The translations under genes were made by a program, and so were the position numbers. From Aldrovandia affinis (taxonomy: Eukaryota > Chordata > Actinopteri > Notacanthiformes > Halosauridae): DNA of 64,000 bases. Of this stretch, positions 47,792 to 57,882 are shown in pieces. Under the pieces are notes generated by a model that searched no databases, was not told the origin of the DNA, and saw nothing but the letters and a program-made list of their open reading frames with translations. How positions within the stretch are numbered: the first letter of the stretch is position 1; every line of letters begins with the position of its first letter. The stretch is taken from the NCBI GenBank assembly GCA_029706075.1, contig JAINUG010000015.1, positions 6,594,154 through 6,658,153 on the forward strand, in the 5' to 3' direction.

Positions 47792-50289
47792 CAGGGGTGG
47801 GCAATTATTTTTTACATGGGGCCACATGAGAACAAGAAAATATTATGGAGGGCCGGACCGAAAGGCTGAACTAAAGTCTGCATAATATTAATTGTGTTTC
47901 TTTATATAAAGCAGTAAATAGCATTGTTTTGATAAGTTGGTAAGACTGGTAAGAGTATATGTTATAATTGAGCAATGAAAAAGAGAGGTTGTCTTAGAAA
48001 AAATGACATTTACTCAATACAATTTCCCAAAACAATGGTTAACGAAATGTGAACATTTGTACAGTTTTTGATTCATTATATTAGTGACCATTTTCAGCCA
48101 CATTCAGTAAGATACATCATATTAGAAAATAATGATGCCTACATTTGTAGTTTAATCACATTCACACTCATCACTCATTCTGTGTTTTTCACTTCTTTTT
48201 CTTGTTCAGTGAGAGAAATCTAGTCTCTGTTGGTCTTTAACAAGTGCATCAAAGTCAGGTTGAATGTCTGAGGTGGAGATGCGAAGCACAGCTGACAGAT
48301 GATCATCAGTGAGAGAGGATCTGTACCTGGACTTGTTAAACTTAATCACTGAGAATGTTTGTTCACATATGTAGGTAGAGCCAAAGAGAACAAACATCTT
48401 CTGAGCATGTCTCCTCATGTTTGGAAACTTCTCTTGCTTAAGGGAAGAGTAGAATTTCAGCAGTGGTCGTGACTTGAAGTGCTCTGCCAGTACTGCATCA
48501 GACTGCAGGTCAATGAGTTCCAGCTGGACATCACTAGGTGCATCATCCACATTGCAGGTAAATGGAGAGGAAATCAAGTGCATTTCACTCTCCATTGTTC
48601 TGAGATCTTCAAATCGCCTTGAAAACTCACCATGCAGTGCTCCTAACATAGATGAGTACCTGCGGAGATTATCATCTGATGGGGTGACTTCTTTCAGTGT
48701 TTGCATGTGAGTGAGATTGTTGCTCTCCAGTTGCCTTGAAAGAAACTGTAACTTCGTCATGAAAGCCTTCACCAGGTTGTGCATTTCATGGACGAAAAGG
48801 CCCTTGCCTTGCAGTTTGGTGTTCAGTGCAGTCATCAGTGCAGTCACATCAACAGCAAATGCAAAATCTGCCATCCACTTCTCATCTGAGAACTCTGGGA
48901 TGTCTTTGCCTTTCTTCTCACAAAACTCTCGGATCTCTGCTTTCAGATCCCATACTCTTTTTAGCACTTTGCCCAGGCTGAGCCATCGGACAGCTGTGTG
49001 ATAGCTGATGTCACTATGTTCAGTCTCGTGCTCCTCTAAAAGTGCAACAAACTGCCTGTGATTCAATGCTCGTGCTCTGATGAAGTTTACTATTTTAGTT
49101 ACAACATCAATCACATCGTCAATTTTAAGCACTGACTTGCACAACACATGCTGATGTAAAATACAATGCAAAAATACCACTTTCTGATCTGCGTTGATTT
49201 CAGTCACTTTATCTTGCATACGTTTCAACAGCCCGACATTTTTCCCTGTTAGATTTGGACAACCGTCCGTTGTGACACCCGTCAGTCTGTCCCATTTCAG
49301 TCCCAGTGTGTCCATGCATGCATTTACCTCCGTGAACAGATCGCTCCCGTCGTTGTCCCTTTCATTGAGCGCATTGCTGCCAGCTCCTCCGTAATCTTGA
49401 AGTCCGTTATCCCACGGACAAACACAAGTAACTGGGCTGTGTCACGGACATCACAGCTCTCGTCCAAAGCCAAGGAGAAAAAGTCAAAATTTGCCACTTC
49501 ACGTTGCAGCTGAAGCTCCAAATTCCCCGCAATGTCCTCGATCCTTCTCGTCACGGGTGCGCCTAGACAGCGGGACTTGCTCAAATGCTTCTTTTTTTTT
49601 CAGGACATATTAGTGCTGCAGAGTCCACCAAGCACTCTTTTACAAACTCTCCATCTGTGAATGGCTTACTGTTTTTAGCGATTTTGTGGGATATTACAAA
49701 GCTGGTCCTGGTTGCTGCATCCCTGGATGTGTGAAGCTTGTAAAAAACCTTGTTGCTTTTGTAGCTTAGCTACCAAATCTTCCGATATCCGCGCCATTTC
49801 AGCATCATTCAAGTTTTTAAATTTCTCCGAGTGTTTCGTCTCGTAATGTCGACTCAAATTGTAATCCTTGAACACGGCACTCTGGTCTCCGCAAACCAAA
49901 CACACCGCTTTACCTCTGACTTCAGTAAATAAATACTTAGCAGTCCATGTCTTCTTGAAAACCCTGCATTCAGCATCTACCTTTCTTTTTTAGTCGACAT
50001 TTTGGGGGTGAAAGTCGTCTGAATGGAATGGAAGCTAACACTGAATCAAGCTAGCACCATCTAGAGATGCAAGAGATAGATGACACCGGAAACTACTTAA
50101 TCACATTATGAAAAGACAATTAGAAAAATACGATTGACCTCTAGTGGTCAGTGACCGCAGTTACAACGTCAATTAAGGTAAAATAAGAAAATACATTTAT
50201 TTTGTAATTTCTTATGAACCTTACGCGGGCCGGTCAGAGTCAACTAAAGGGCCGCATGCGGCCCGCGGGCTGTAAAATGCCCAGGTCTG
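47792..50289 (-). mobile_element. hAT (Charlie-like) transposon, 2.5 kb, perfect 8-bp TSD
   Basis: Flanked by ctatagag on both sides (47,784-47,791 and 50,290-50,297). The termini are CAGGGGTGGGCAATTA on the left and, on the opposite strand, CAGACCTGGGCATTTTA on the right, imperfect TIRs followed by gggccggac- and cgcgggcc-like subterminal blocks typical of Charlie-type hATs. It encloses a nearly full-length transposase reading region on the minus strand. The insertion itself must be fairly recent given the perfect TSD. Confidence 0.95.
48206..50000 (-). pseudogene. hAT transposase, GTF2IRD2/ZBED-like, about 600 codons, frameshifted
   Basis: The start is ATG at 50,000 (MSTKK); a shift in the A-rich run at about 49,985 is needed to reach VDAECRVF and the BED finger (CLVCGDQ, then NLSRHYETKH, about 49,800-49,910). 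A second disturbance lies at about 49,700-49,740. The next part reads PFTDGEFVKECLVDS, then FSLALDESCDV with the first catalytic D. A third shift at about 49,345 leads into a 369-codon open frame with TTDGCPNLTG (second D), LHCILHQHVL (hAT C..H motif) and ICEQTFSVIKF (E and C-terminal dimerisation region), ending at QRLDFSH. The class resembles the Charlie8-derived part of GTF2IRD2. All three catalytic residues are present, so decay is mild. Confidence 0.9.
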
Positions 50290-50715
50290 CTATAGAGGGA
50301 GATATCCAGCAGCTCTGAAGAGTAGATGGCTGCAATGAGCAGATGCTTCTCATGTTACCATCTGGGAGGGGACCATTGTGAATTCCAGGAAAACAATATA
50401 CTGTACCAGCAAGTTCTTCTGGAGAGATTCAACTTCAGGTGATCTTGACCCTAACTGTCTGTAATAATTTACATATTATGGATTTGAACCATTTGCTATT
50501 TGATGAGACTCTAGGGGAAATTGTTCAGATAGAATGGCAAATTTAAACCCATTTAACTGTGTTTATCTGAACATCAGATACTCTTATGCATCCTGACTAA
50601 TAATATTACGCTACAATTGCATAAGCAACCTACTTAGTTCGAGAAATTATGAAGGCTCTTGCTCAAGTGAAAAAAGACAAGCGACCTTGGATTCAAACTG
50701 GACTTGGATCAAACT

Positions 50716-51544
50716 TAGGGGTGTGACGATATTAAAATATGAAATAGTACTATCATAAACTTAATGTAATACCGTGATAGTAAATGACGTGGCAAAAGCT
50801 ATTTTCATGCGGGAGAAAAAATATTTCAACCGTTACCCTACTAAAATGTCTAAATAACCCATATTACATAATATAATACTGGACCTGGGGTGTCTGCTAA
50901 TGTCATTTAATCCCATCACTTATTTGGCTGTTCTTGCTGTTCTGCGCACCTGCAGACAGCTCCCTTGCATTTTCCAAACCTGGTAGGTAGCGGTTATTAA
51001 CTAGCTAGCTACACAGCATAAATCTCAGTTTGTAGTCCCTTAAAACTTTCGATGTCCGATGCTGATTCCAATGCCGAGGTGGTCTGTAATGACAAATTAT
51101 ATCCCCCAAAAAAGTGAACTCGTTCATTCGTGTGGACTCACTTTTGATCAAATAAAATAAAAGATAGTGTTGTTGTTGAGAACGGATCTCCCATCTGTAA
51201 TTAATATGGGAAACATGTAATGGCCAGAGAAGGGAACAAGTCAAACCTTGCATTCAATCGGCATGAGCATCATCCTTCACATTATGGCACAATGGAAAAA
51301 GTGAGTGGCTAAATATAGTACTAGATCCGAAAAGCTGATAATGCGATAAAGCAAAATGTTGCTTAATTCGCAAAGTGAATGATTTAAATAGATTTTAACA
51401 TACAATTACAAGCAGTGAACTATATTCAGTTTCATTTTTTGTTTTATTTTTCAATTAAAATGGTAATATACCGAAAACCATGATATTGACTAGTACGATT
51501 ATCATACCATGAAAATGTCATACCGTCATACCGTCACAGCTCTA
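50716..51544 (+). mobile_element. hAT remnant, 829 bp, retaining only the BED-finger region
   Basis: Starts TAGGGGTGTGACGATAT and ends with the reverse complement of TAGAGCTGTGACGGTAT. Flanks are atcaaact (50,708-50,715) and accaaact (51,545-51,552), 7 of 8 identical. The plus strand between about 51,110 and 51,305 contains a decayed BED finger (VWTHF, then GKHVMARRGNKSNLAF and HEHHPSHYGT). The catalytic core is absent, so an internal deletion removed it. It lies 426 bp from the previous hAT but belongs to another family, judged by the termini. Confidence 0.8.
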
Positions 51545-51552
51545 ACCAAACT

Positions 51553-53133
51553 GGACTTTGATCCATAGCTGGCAGTATCAGGTCCATAGTTCTGTTCCCT
51601 TGGCCCTACTCCAAAACAAGTTTTTAAAAGTTATAGAATTCCTTTTACCCAAATGAGCTCACTTCTGTTGATGACTAGAGGATGAATAACTATCTTCATG
51701 TCCATCAATACATCATGTAAACATGGATCCTTTATGCTTGCACTTGTAGAAAAGTATGCCTATGTATGAGTGTTTTTGAGAACTGAATTTCAAAAGAAAG
51801 AAAGTAAATGAATTTTTCTTTGCAATTACTCTCAGTGGGCTGCCTTCCTTCTTTTCTGTTAACAATAGGAAAAACTGAATGATAATGTAGAGCTTCAGGT
51901 GATAGGAATAAGTTGAACTAGACATGGTTCATTTAGCACCCATTAAATAATAGTAATACAAAAAAAAACCTTTCTGTGGGAATGTGTCCTGGGGGACCTC
52001 TTTTGTTTGGTCGCTGTATTTCAAAATAGAACATAAGTCTTTGCAATGTCAATGTCAGGATGATAATATGGTTTAAGTTATGCTTATTTCATAGAGACTC
52101 CTGAGCTTGAAACAGCGGAAGCTAAACGCTTGCCTTTTAACTGCTTAGTGTCCCGAACCTGTTTTGGATTGATTTGCATTTTTAACAAGTGTGCCAATTT
52201 GAGGAAGGATCACCCATAAGCAGTAGAATCCTTTTGACTTCATTCTAATGTGGTGGCATTACTTTAAGCCCACAAACTGCCACTGGCCCAGTTCCTCATT
52301 TCACACTAAATTAAATTCTCATGTAATTGAAAAATGAATGCATAGCATGCACTGTTGTATTCATTGAAACATGTACAATTTTGACACTTTGACTTTGATT
52401 TCTGGATTAATCAAAGCATGCATAATAGATACATTCCAGAGCTATGTAGAGAAATAAGATATTCTTAGCAAAATAATTATCTCTCAGTTTCTCCTGTGCT
52501 GCACATGTGCAGGGCTGGTTTCTCACCATCAAATTATTATTATTATTATTTTATTTTTTTATTTTTTATTTTATTTTATTTTTATTTTACCTGAATCCCA
52601 CCTGGCTTTCGTTTTTGGACTCTGAATGGGTATCCATCAGAGACAATGACTAAATTAAACTGCTATTTCTCTTTTCCTCTGCCTCCCTCTTTCTGATTGA
52701 TACACCTATTTCACATAAAGATTTCACGCCTGAAAGATCCCAAATGGGTCCAGTCCCATGACAAACAAATCCATTTTTATAGACCTGAAAGTTGCTGAGC
52801 TTGAAAATTGTTTGAATATCTTTGAAGCACCACAGAAACATATACTAATCCATCTGTTACTGTTTTATGACACAGTGGATTGGTATTGATATCTCAAACA
52901 TGCAACCATCTAGAGCTCATTGTTGAGAGGAAGCAATTATCTCTCTGTTTGTACGTATCTATGTACAGTGAACAGAGGAAACAAAAATAGTCATTTGCAC
53001 CTATATGAAAATATATGGATTAATTGATCCATTCTTGTATTTACTTTGGAAAAAACTATTTCACAATTAAAATGTAAAGTAAGTTGCAAATTTAATGATT
53101 TCTGCCAGAATAAATTTTTGTTTTCTTAATGTA
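51553..53133. other. No recognised gene; T/A-rich homopolymer patch
   Basis: 52,537-52,590 is a low-complexity ATT/TTTTA patch. 52,060-52,360 is of balanced composition and free of transposon signals; it might be conserved noncoding sequence, without proof. Confidence 0.4.
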
Positions 53134-53137
53134 TTAA

Positions 53138-53514
53138 CCCATTCAGACCTAAAATGCCTGCAAACCTAAGCTGAGGGTTTTCTATTTTAAAACCTAAGCA
53201 CAATTATTCTACCACAACCTCTTAAAACCTGATGGGTTTTCTTGGAATCTCAAAAATTAAAAATTTTTCTCAAAAAAGCCGACAGGCCTGTAATCAATTG
53301 TCGCAAATTATGGTGGAAAATAAGTATTTGGTCACTTCATTTCTGGCCCCAGACGTCTTTATTTCAGTTACCGGTATTAATGGAACCTGTTTGAACTCGT
53401 TATCAGTATAAAAGACACCTGTCCACAACCTCAAACATTTCATTAATCAGAAACAAAAAAATCTGAATCTGCGTAACCTTGTTGTGAAGAAACGTCAATC
53501 CAGGTCTTAATGGG
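53138..53514. mobile_element. piggyBac-like MITE (377 bp) with TTAA target duplication
   Basis: Flanked by TTAA on both sides (53,134-53,137 and 53,515-53,518). The left end is CCCATTCAGACCTAAAATG; the right end on the opposite strand is CCCATTAAGACCTGGATTG. TTAA followed by CCC is diagnostic of the piggyBac superfamily. Its interior from about 53,310 to 53,460 is not piggyBac-like but reads as the terminal part of a Tc1 element (gtggaaaataagtatttggtca, then tataaaagacacctgtccac). Confidence 0.82.
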
Positions 53515-53518
53515 TTAA

Positions 53519-54112
53519 GAAAGGGGGAAACCTCTGCTCCGAATCATAAACAATGAAGGAAACCTAATAACATCAATACAAGCACTGGATAACCTTGAGA
53601 ATCTCAAAAATTACAGCAGTTCTTCTTACCTGTCCCATTTGGTAATACATGTTAAGGCTAGTGTATAAAATATACCATATTCACCCATTATTTGGTATAT
53701 ATTCTGGGGAGTTTCCAAAATAACGAAACTGATAATCACATAATAACCCATTTGATACAATTGTCTACATGGTTGATGTGGATGCTGCTGAAGTGTATAG
53801 GCATCTGGCATCAAAGCCTCATGCCTGATTAAATTATTTGGTTCACTTTGAGATGGCAATATAGTGAAAAATGTCAGATATATTTAAACCAATAACAGAA
53901 TTTCTTCATGGTAGCAAACTGCAGGCCATGCAGCATGTGACATCATTATTTAGACATATAAGAATGTGCACATATGATGCTATTTCAGCGAATAGAACAT
54001 GCTAAAAAGAAACCTGAAAAACGCCATATTGATTTTCTGTAGGAAGTAGCTTGCTTGCTATCTAGGCTAATACTACCTAAAAGATTTATAGTATTGTTTT
54101 TATAAAAATAAA
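53519..54112. other. No recognised feature
   Basis: AT-rich; the minus-strand ORF at 53,626-53,859 has no domain. Confidence 0.4.
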
Positions 54113-54460
54113 AATTTATGATTTCCCCCTGTTTTTCTCCCAATTTGGTGGCCAATTGTTGGATCCTCTATTGATCCAACTATCCCCCTTCCACAAGCCT
54201 GCCACCTGCAGCTACAGGACCAGCCACAACGGTGGTGGCAGGGATGGCGAACCTCCTCCTTCGAGACGGCACTCACCCGAGCGCTGACCGTGATTCCTAT
54301 ATGTCCAGAGAAGCTTTCTGTGCTTGCAGTGAGCTCATGCTGGCTTCCCTCCCCAGTTCCTCTGAGGTGGACAGCCAATCGCCTCCCCTGAATGGGACTG
54401 CTGACCAGAACCAGGCTCTTATGGAATCAAACCCTGGCTGCAGTGGGCAACCATGCTTTA
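54113..54460 (-). mobile_element. tRNA-derived SINE, second family sharing the 9.9-kb SINE tail
   Basis: The left part contains tttttctcccaatttggtgg followed by ccaatt, nearly identical to the tail of the SINE at 9,950. The right part, on the minus strand, contains a box B GGTTTGATTCC (about 54,423-54,434) followed by a body unlike the first SINE. An A/T-rich imperfect duplication (tataaaaataaaa / tataaaataaaac) flanks it. A degenerate box A is not clearly placed. Confidence 0.65.
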
Positions 54461-55384
54461 ATATAAAATAAAACTGTCTAGTTAAGAATAATGGGACAGA
54501 GTTTGCAATTATGGTTGAAAACCAGAACCAGGCAAGGTTAAGAATCACTTAATGACTCAATTGAATCAAATTGTTGCCCTGGCTGTCTAACTGTTGGAGA
54601 AATATTGTCCAATTTTTGGAAAATGAAAAAGCGATTTCAGATAGAAGCAGACAGAAGGGTATACAATATGCATTTGAAGGTTATTTCAAGATATCACACT
54701 GACTCAGCAACAAAATGGTAAAAAAATTTGAAGCGAAAGCCTACAGATCAGAGTAAAGTGAACCAAACCAGCATTGAGACAGAGGACACGACATTGAGTC
54801 CTGTTCCTGTAAAGGACCAAGGTTAAGAATCACTAGGTTGCTATATAATGACTCAGTGTGCTGGACATTACTCTGGTTAGCTCCACAGGGCTCCACCCTG
54901 GACCTCTTTTCATCAGCCCAGTCTTCCACAAGATTTGGGCTCGGGACTGGGCTTCCCATTTGACAAAGTGCTGAAATAGTAATGAAAAATAGTATTACAT
55001 TTTGACATCAAGGTAACTTTACCCACTTGGTTTTCTGAGCTTGACTGTAACATCTTAGTTGCTGTCTGGATCACGAATAACAAAGCTAACATTTAGTCGC
55101 TTTAAACTGAATATTTCCAGACCGCCACGTTCTCCGCTAACACTTTTCAGGATTTTATTTAGGTTTTTGTATATCTCCTTCAAACCTTCTGGGTAACGAA
55201 AGTGTCACTGTTACACGTGCACAACGTTTAACCATAATTTGCTAAAAATCCGCAAAACCAGCTCGAAAATGAAGAAAATTTCTAATTTTTTAATTCAATG
55301 GAAGGCAGTCAAACACTGTCGGATCCTCTGTCGGAGTATGTGGGATTGGCCAGTTTGCGCGTGGTTTAGCGAATCAATTGTGGC
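54461..55384. other. Unrecognised DNA with two direct copies of 'aaggttaagaatcact'
   Basis: The motif aaggttaagaatcact occurs at about 54,534 and 54,819 in the same orientation, each preceded by a version of 'ccagaaccaggc' or 'gtaaaggacc'. They look like pieces of the common fish aaccctggtcctggag repeat in reverse. Confidence 0.4.
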
Positions 55385-55866
55385 TATGGGGCCATATTTT
55401 CAGGGTGTGTGACAATGCAAAAAACAGTCGTGCGCTATGCAAGTTTTGGTGTCAAATAATGAGTCAAATAATTTGCGCTAATATCCAACTAGACCACCTC
55501 TTAACGCAAATGCTGGCGCTCTGTGCAATTTGGTGACTTTATTGATGCGCACATATGAACATAGGGTTATCTGAAATCACATGAGAATGTTTTCTGAATA
55601 TTGTGAATTTACCCCCACGTTGAGGCAAATCATCCAATCCATGGCTAACTTGCAAGCTGTAATCAATTAAGCTAAAAACTAGTAACTATAAGCTAAAAGC
55701 TTGTGGTTATTCAATGCACGGACATGAAAGACTGAAGCCTGCAGGCCATCCATCGCTACCGTTCAGTAAGATACACCTGTTAAATAAATATATGTTTGTA
55801 TGCACATTGTTTTTCTTATGTGAAAGGGTTTTATTCTTTCCATTTGCACTACAGAAAATGGAGTAC

Positions 55867-56037
55867 ATAATTGTAAGGCGATACCGTGAGCGATACCCTG
55901 GGTTTGGTAGCAGGTGTTGGCCAGACGGCTATCAGTTCGGCTGTACATGGGGGGTCCACTCCATTAATATCCAGGTGGTTTGTGATGCACACTCCAGGGT
56001 GACGCATGTAGGCCTACTGCATGACGAACATAAATGA
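55867..56037 (+). pseudogene. HARBI1-like nuclease fragment
   Basis: The C-terminal part of an open frame reads TWGVHSINIQVVCDAHSRVTHV before the stop at 56,035-56,037, matching the conserved core of Harbinger nucleases (F/VHSINVQ-VCD, containing one catalytic D). Only this segment of an expected ~350-residue enzyme can be recognised; the preceding and following parts, including the usual PGS-HDS motif, are gone. Its transposase would cut DNA with the Myb-like partner encoded by the other ORF. Confidence 0.7.
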
Positions 56038-56219
56038 AACAGACCTAGTTGCAGTTGTGAGTTTTTTTATTTATTGCTTTCCATTTAACAATTACATTAA
56101 ACCAGAAGAAAATAAACATAGTTTTTTAAGTTGGAAAGCCTACAAATAAGGAAAAAAAGAGATGGTAAAATAAAACACTTTCTTTTAACAATGTAGGTCT
56201 CAAAATATAAACTCAAATC

Positions 56220-56357
56220 ATGAAAAGAACAAATTAATGTGTGCCTTGTTTTCCCCCTCTGATTCGCGCGCCAACTTTTCCGCACCTTCCGCACAAATAA
56301 ATCGCTCTCCTCTTTTGAGAAGCGCTCCTGGCGCAGCCACGCAAAACTGTCATTCAT
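56220..56357 (-). pseudogene. Myb/SANT-like Harbinger ORF remnant
   Basis: On the minus strand the ORF opening MNDSFAWLR continues with RFSKEESDLFVRKVRKSW, resembling the first helix of the Myb/SANT-like protein (F-EEE-D-LV--V) encoded by Harbinger elements, followed by ANQRGKTRHT. After that the frame runs into AT-rich sequence with no similarity. It is the expected DNA-binding partner of the nuclease next to it. The match is short, so confidence is moderate. Confidence 0.5.
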
Positions 56358-56628
56358 GTCAGGAAATTGCCAATTTGCTATAGCATTAGCACACTGGTAT
56401 TTAAAGGGATAGAAAATAGGTATTCTGATTGGCCATTATGAAACCAAACCCCCACCACACCCACATGTATTTTAAAAAAGTTAATCCAACCTCTTTTACA
56501 ACTACGCCAGAGGGGCGCTATCGTCCGAAATTACCGAAATTGCATTAGACACGCACTAAAGTGCCACCGTCCTCACTTTGCATCTGTGTTACCGACACCG
56601 TCCTGATTCACCAAATTAGGGCCCTATG

Positions 56629-57311
56629 AGTGCTTGGATTGCTGCTTGCAGCTATATTTATTATTTCTGTATTTTTATTGTGATTATTTAGTAGATATGG
56701 TTGTACAATAATCGTGACGTATGTCAGTTGCGAAATTTGTTCCAATGAAAAAACTAACAAAAAATGTGACTAATAAAGTAAAAAAATAATTTGTATTTGC
56801 TGATTTCCCATAGGTTTGGCCACCAGTATATTTATATAGAAAAGTGGTCAGAAACTCAACTGCCAGCATCTTTTACTACAGCTAATTATATATTCTTGTT
56901 CAAGGAAATTAAATTAAATTGCATTATTGCATATTTTTCAAATGTGCAGTCAGCAATATACATTTCTATAGGGACTTGTGTAGACTTGTGGTGTCTTTTA
57001 ATATGTCTGTATAGCACAGAGGGCAGTGTGGGTAGGTGGGGAAAAATGTATATCTGTAGCAAAAGGTTTTATTTGTTTATTTATTTATGTATATATTTAT
57101 TCATTTATTTAATGCCCACAGGCTAGTGCTAAATAACATAGTAAACAAGGTAAAGAGGACGCTTGACATACTTTCAGATATTAGAGACTGCATAATATAT
57201 CAAAGCAGATGTAGCTTAGCAGGAGTGTTTTTGTGTGCAGTGCATTGGAAAAGAAAGTGGGACCCCACAGATTGAGTTATGAGGCCATGAGTCATTTATC
57301 AGATGCCTGAA
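56629..57311. other. No recognised gene
   Basis: AT-rich with a TTTA-type run at about 57,070-57,110. No domain in the ORFs. Confidence 0.4.
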
Positions 57312-57729
57312 GGATGTGTGGAGGACGTCGGTCTCGGCAACATGGGAATGGCATGGTTGCCTTTGTTTTTACATGTTGTGGAGGCCTTTGGAGCAGGGAG
57401 ACTTTCCGGGGGCAGGTTTGGCACTCTCACAGGGGTGAGAGTGAACTGTCGCCTGGAAGGTTGCTCCAAATTGATTTAATTATTATTTAATTGGTGTCAA
57501 TCAGGTAATTGATGTGGAATTCAATTGACTGATTGGGTTTGTGTGAGAATGTGAATTGTTTGGTGTTGAGTGATTGCGATTGGGTGAGTGAATGATAGAC
57601 GGGTGATTGCCTCACGAGTCCCACCTGAGCCAGGCAGAAAGTAAGCCTATTTAAGAGCAGGTGGGGGCAAGTGGGGAATCAGTTAGTCTTGTCATGTCAT
57701 TGATGTGTGCGTCTTGACAGTTAGTCTTT

Positions 57730-57730
57730 G

Positions 57731-57798
<68 letters not shown>
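57730..57798. repeat. (GTGC)n microsatellite inside the LTR, about 17 units
   Basis: A near-perfect GTGC tetranucleotide array of about 69 bp within the putative transcribed R region. It generates spurious repetitive ORFs. Confidence 0.97.
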
Positions 57799-57830
57799 GT
57801 GGATTATTGTGGAGTGTTTGATGTGACTCT

Positions 57831-57882
57831 GTCGGGCATGGTGGCGCGTGTCTGTAATCCAAGCTTCTGGGAGGCGGAGTCT
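57831..57882 (+). ncRNA. 7SL (SRP) RNA 5'-domain-like fragment embedded in LTR
   Basis: The segment gtcgggcatggtggcgcgtg followed by tctgtaatccaagcttctgg and gaggcgg aligns with the first ~52 nt of vertebrate 7SL RNA (GCCGGGCGCGGTGGCGCGTG...), with about 10 differences and one deleted base by my reading from memory. It covers the Alu-domain 5' part, including the internal pol III A-box region. It is not followed by the rest of 7SL. It is a fragment, not a functional RNA gene. Confidence 0.65.

Larger units (their letters stand above)
55389..56624. mobile_element. PIF/Harbinger transposon, 1.24 kb, with remnants of both ORFs
   Basis: The left end is GGGCCATATTTT and the right end on the opposite strand is GGGCCCTAATTT, which fit the GGGCCC-type termini of fish Harbingers. 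A 'tatg' lies immediately outside each end (55,385-55,388 and 56,625-56,628), consistent with a 3-4 bp target duplication. Inside are a nuclease fragment on the plus strand and a Myb/SANT-like fragment on the minus strand, the two-gene arrangement of the superfamily. Confidence 0.78.

Noticed and set aside
57831-57882. Human Alu contamination in the assembly
   Set aside because: Only about 52 nt resemble the Alu/7SL 5' end, the match breaks on both sides, and the flanks belong to one LTR with a matching TSD. A contaminant would bring a longer Alu.
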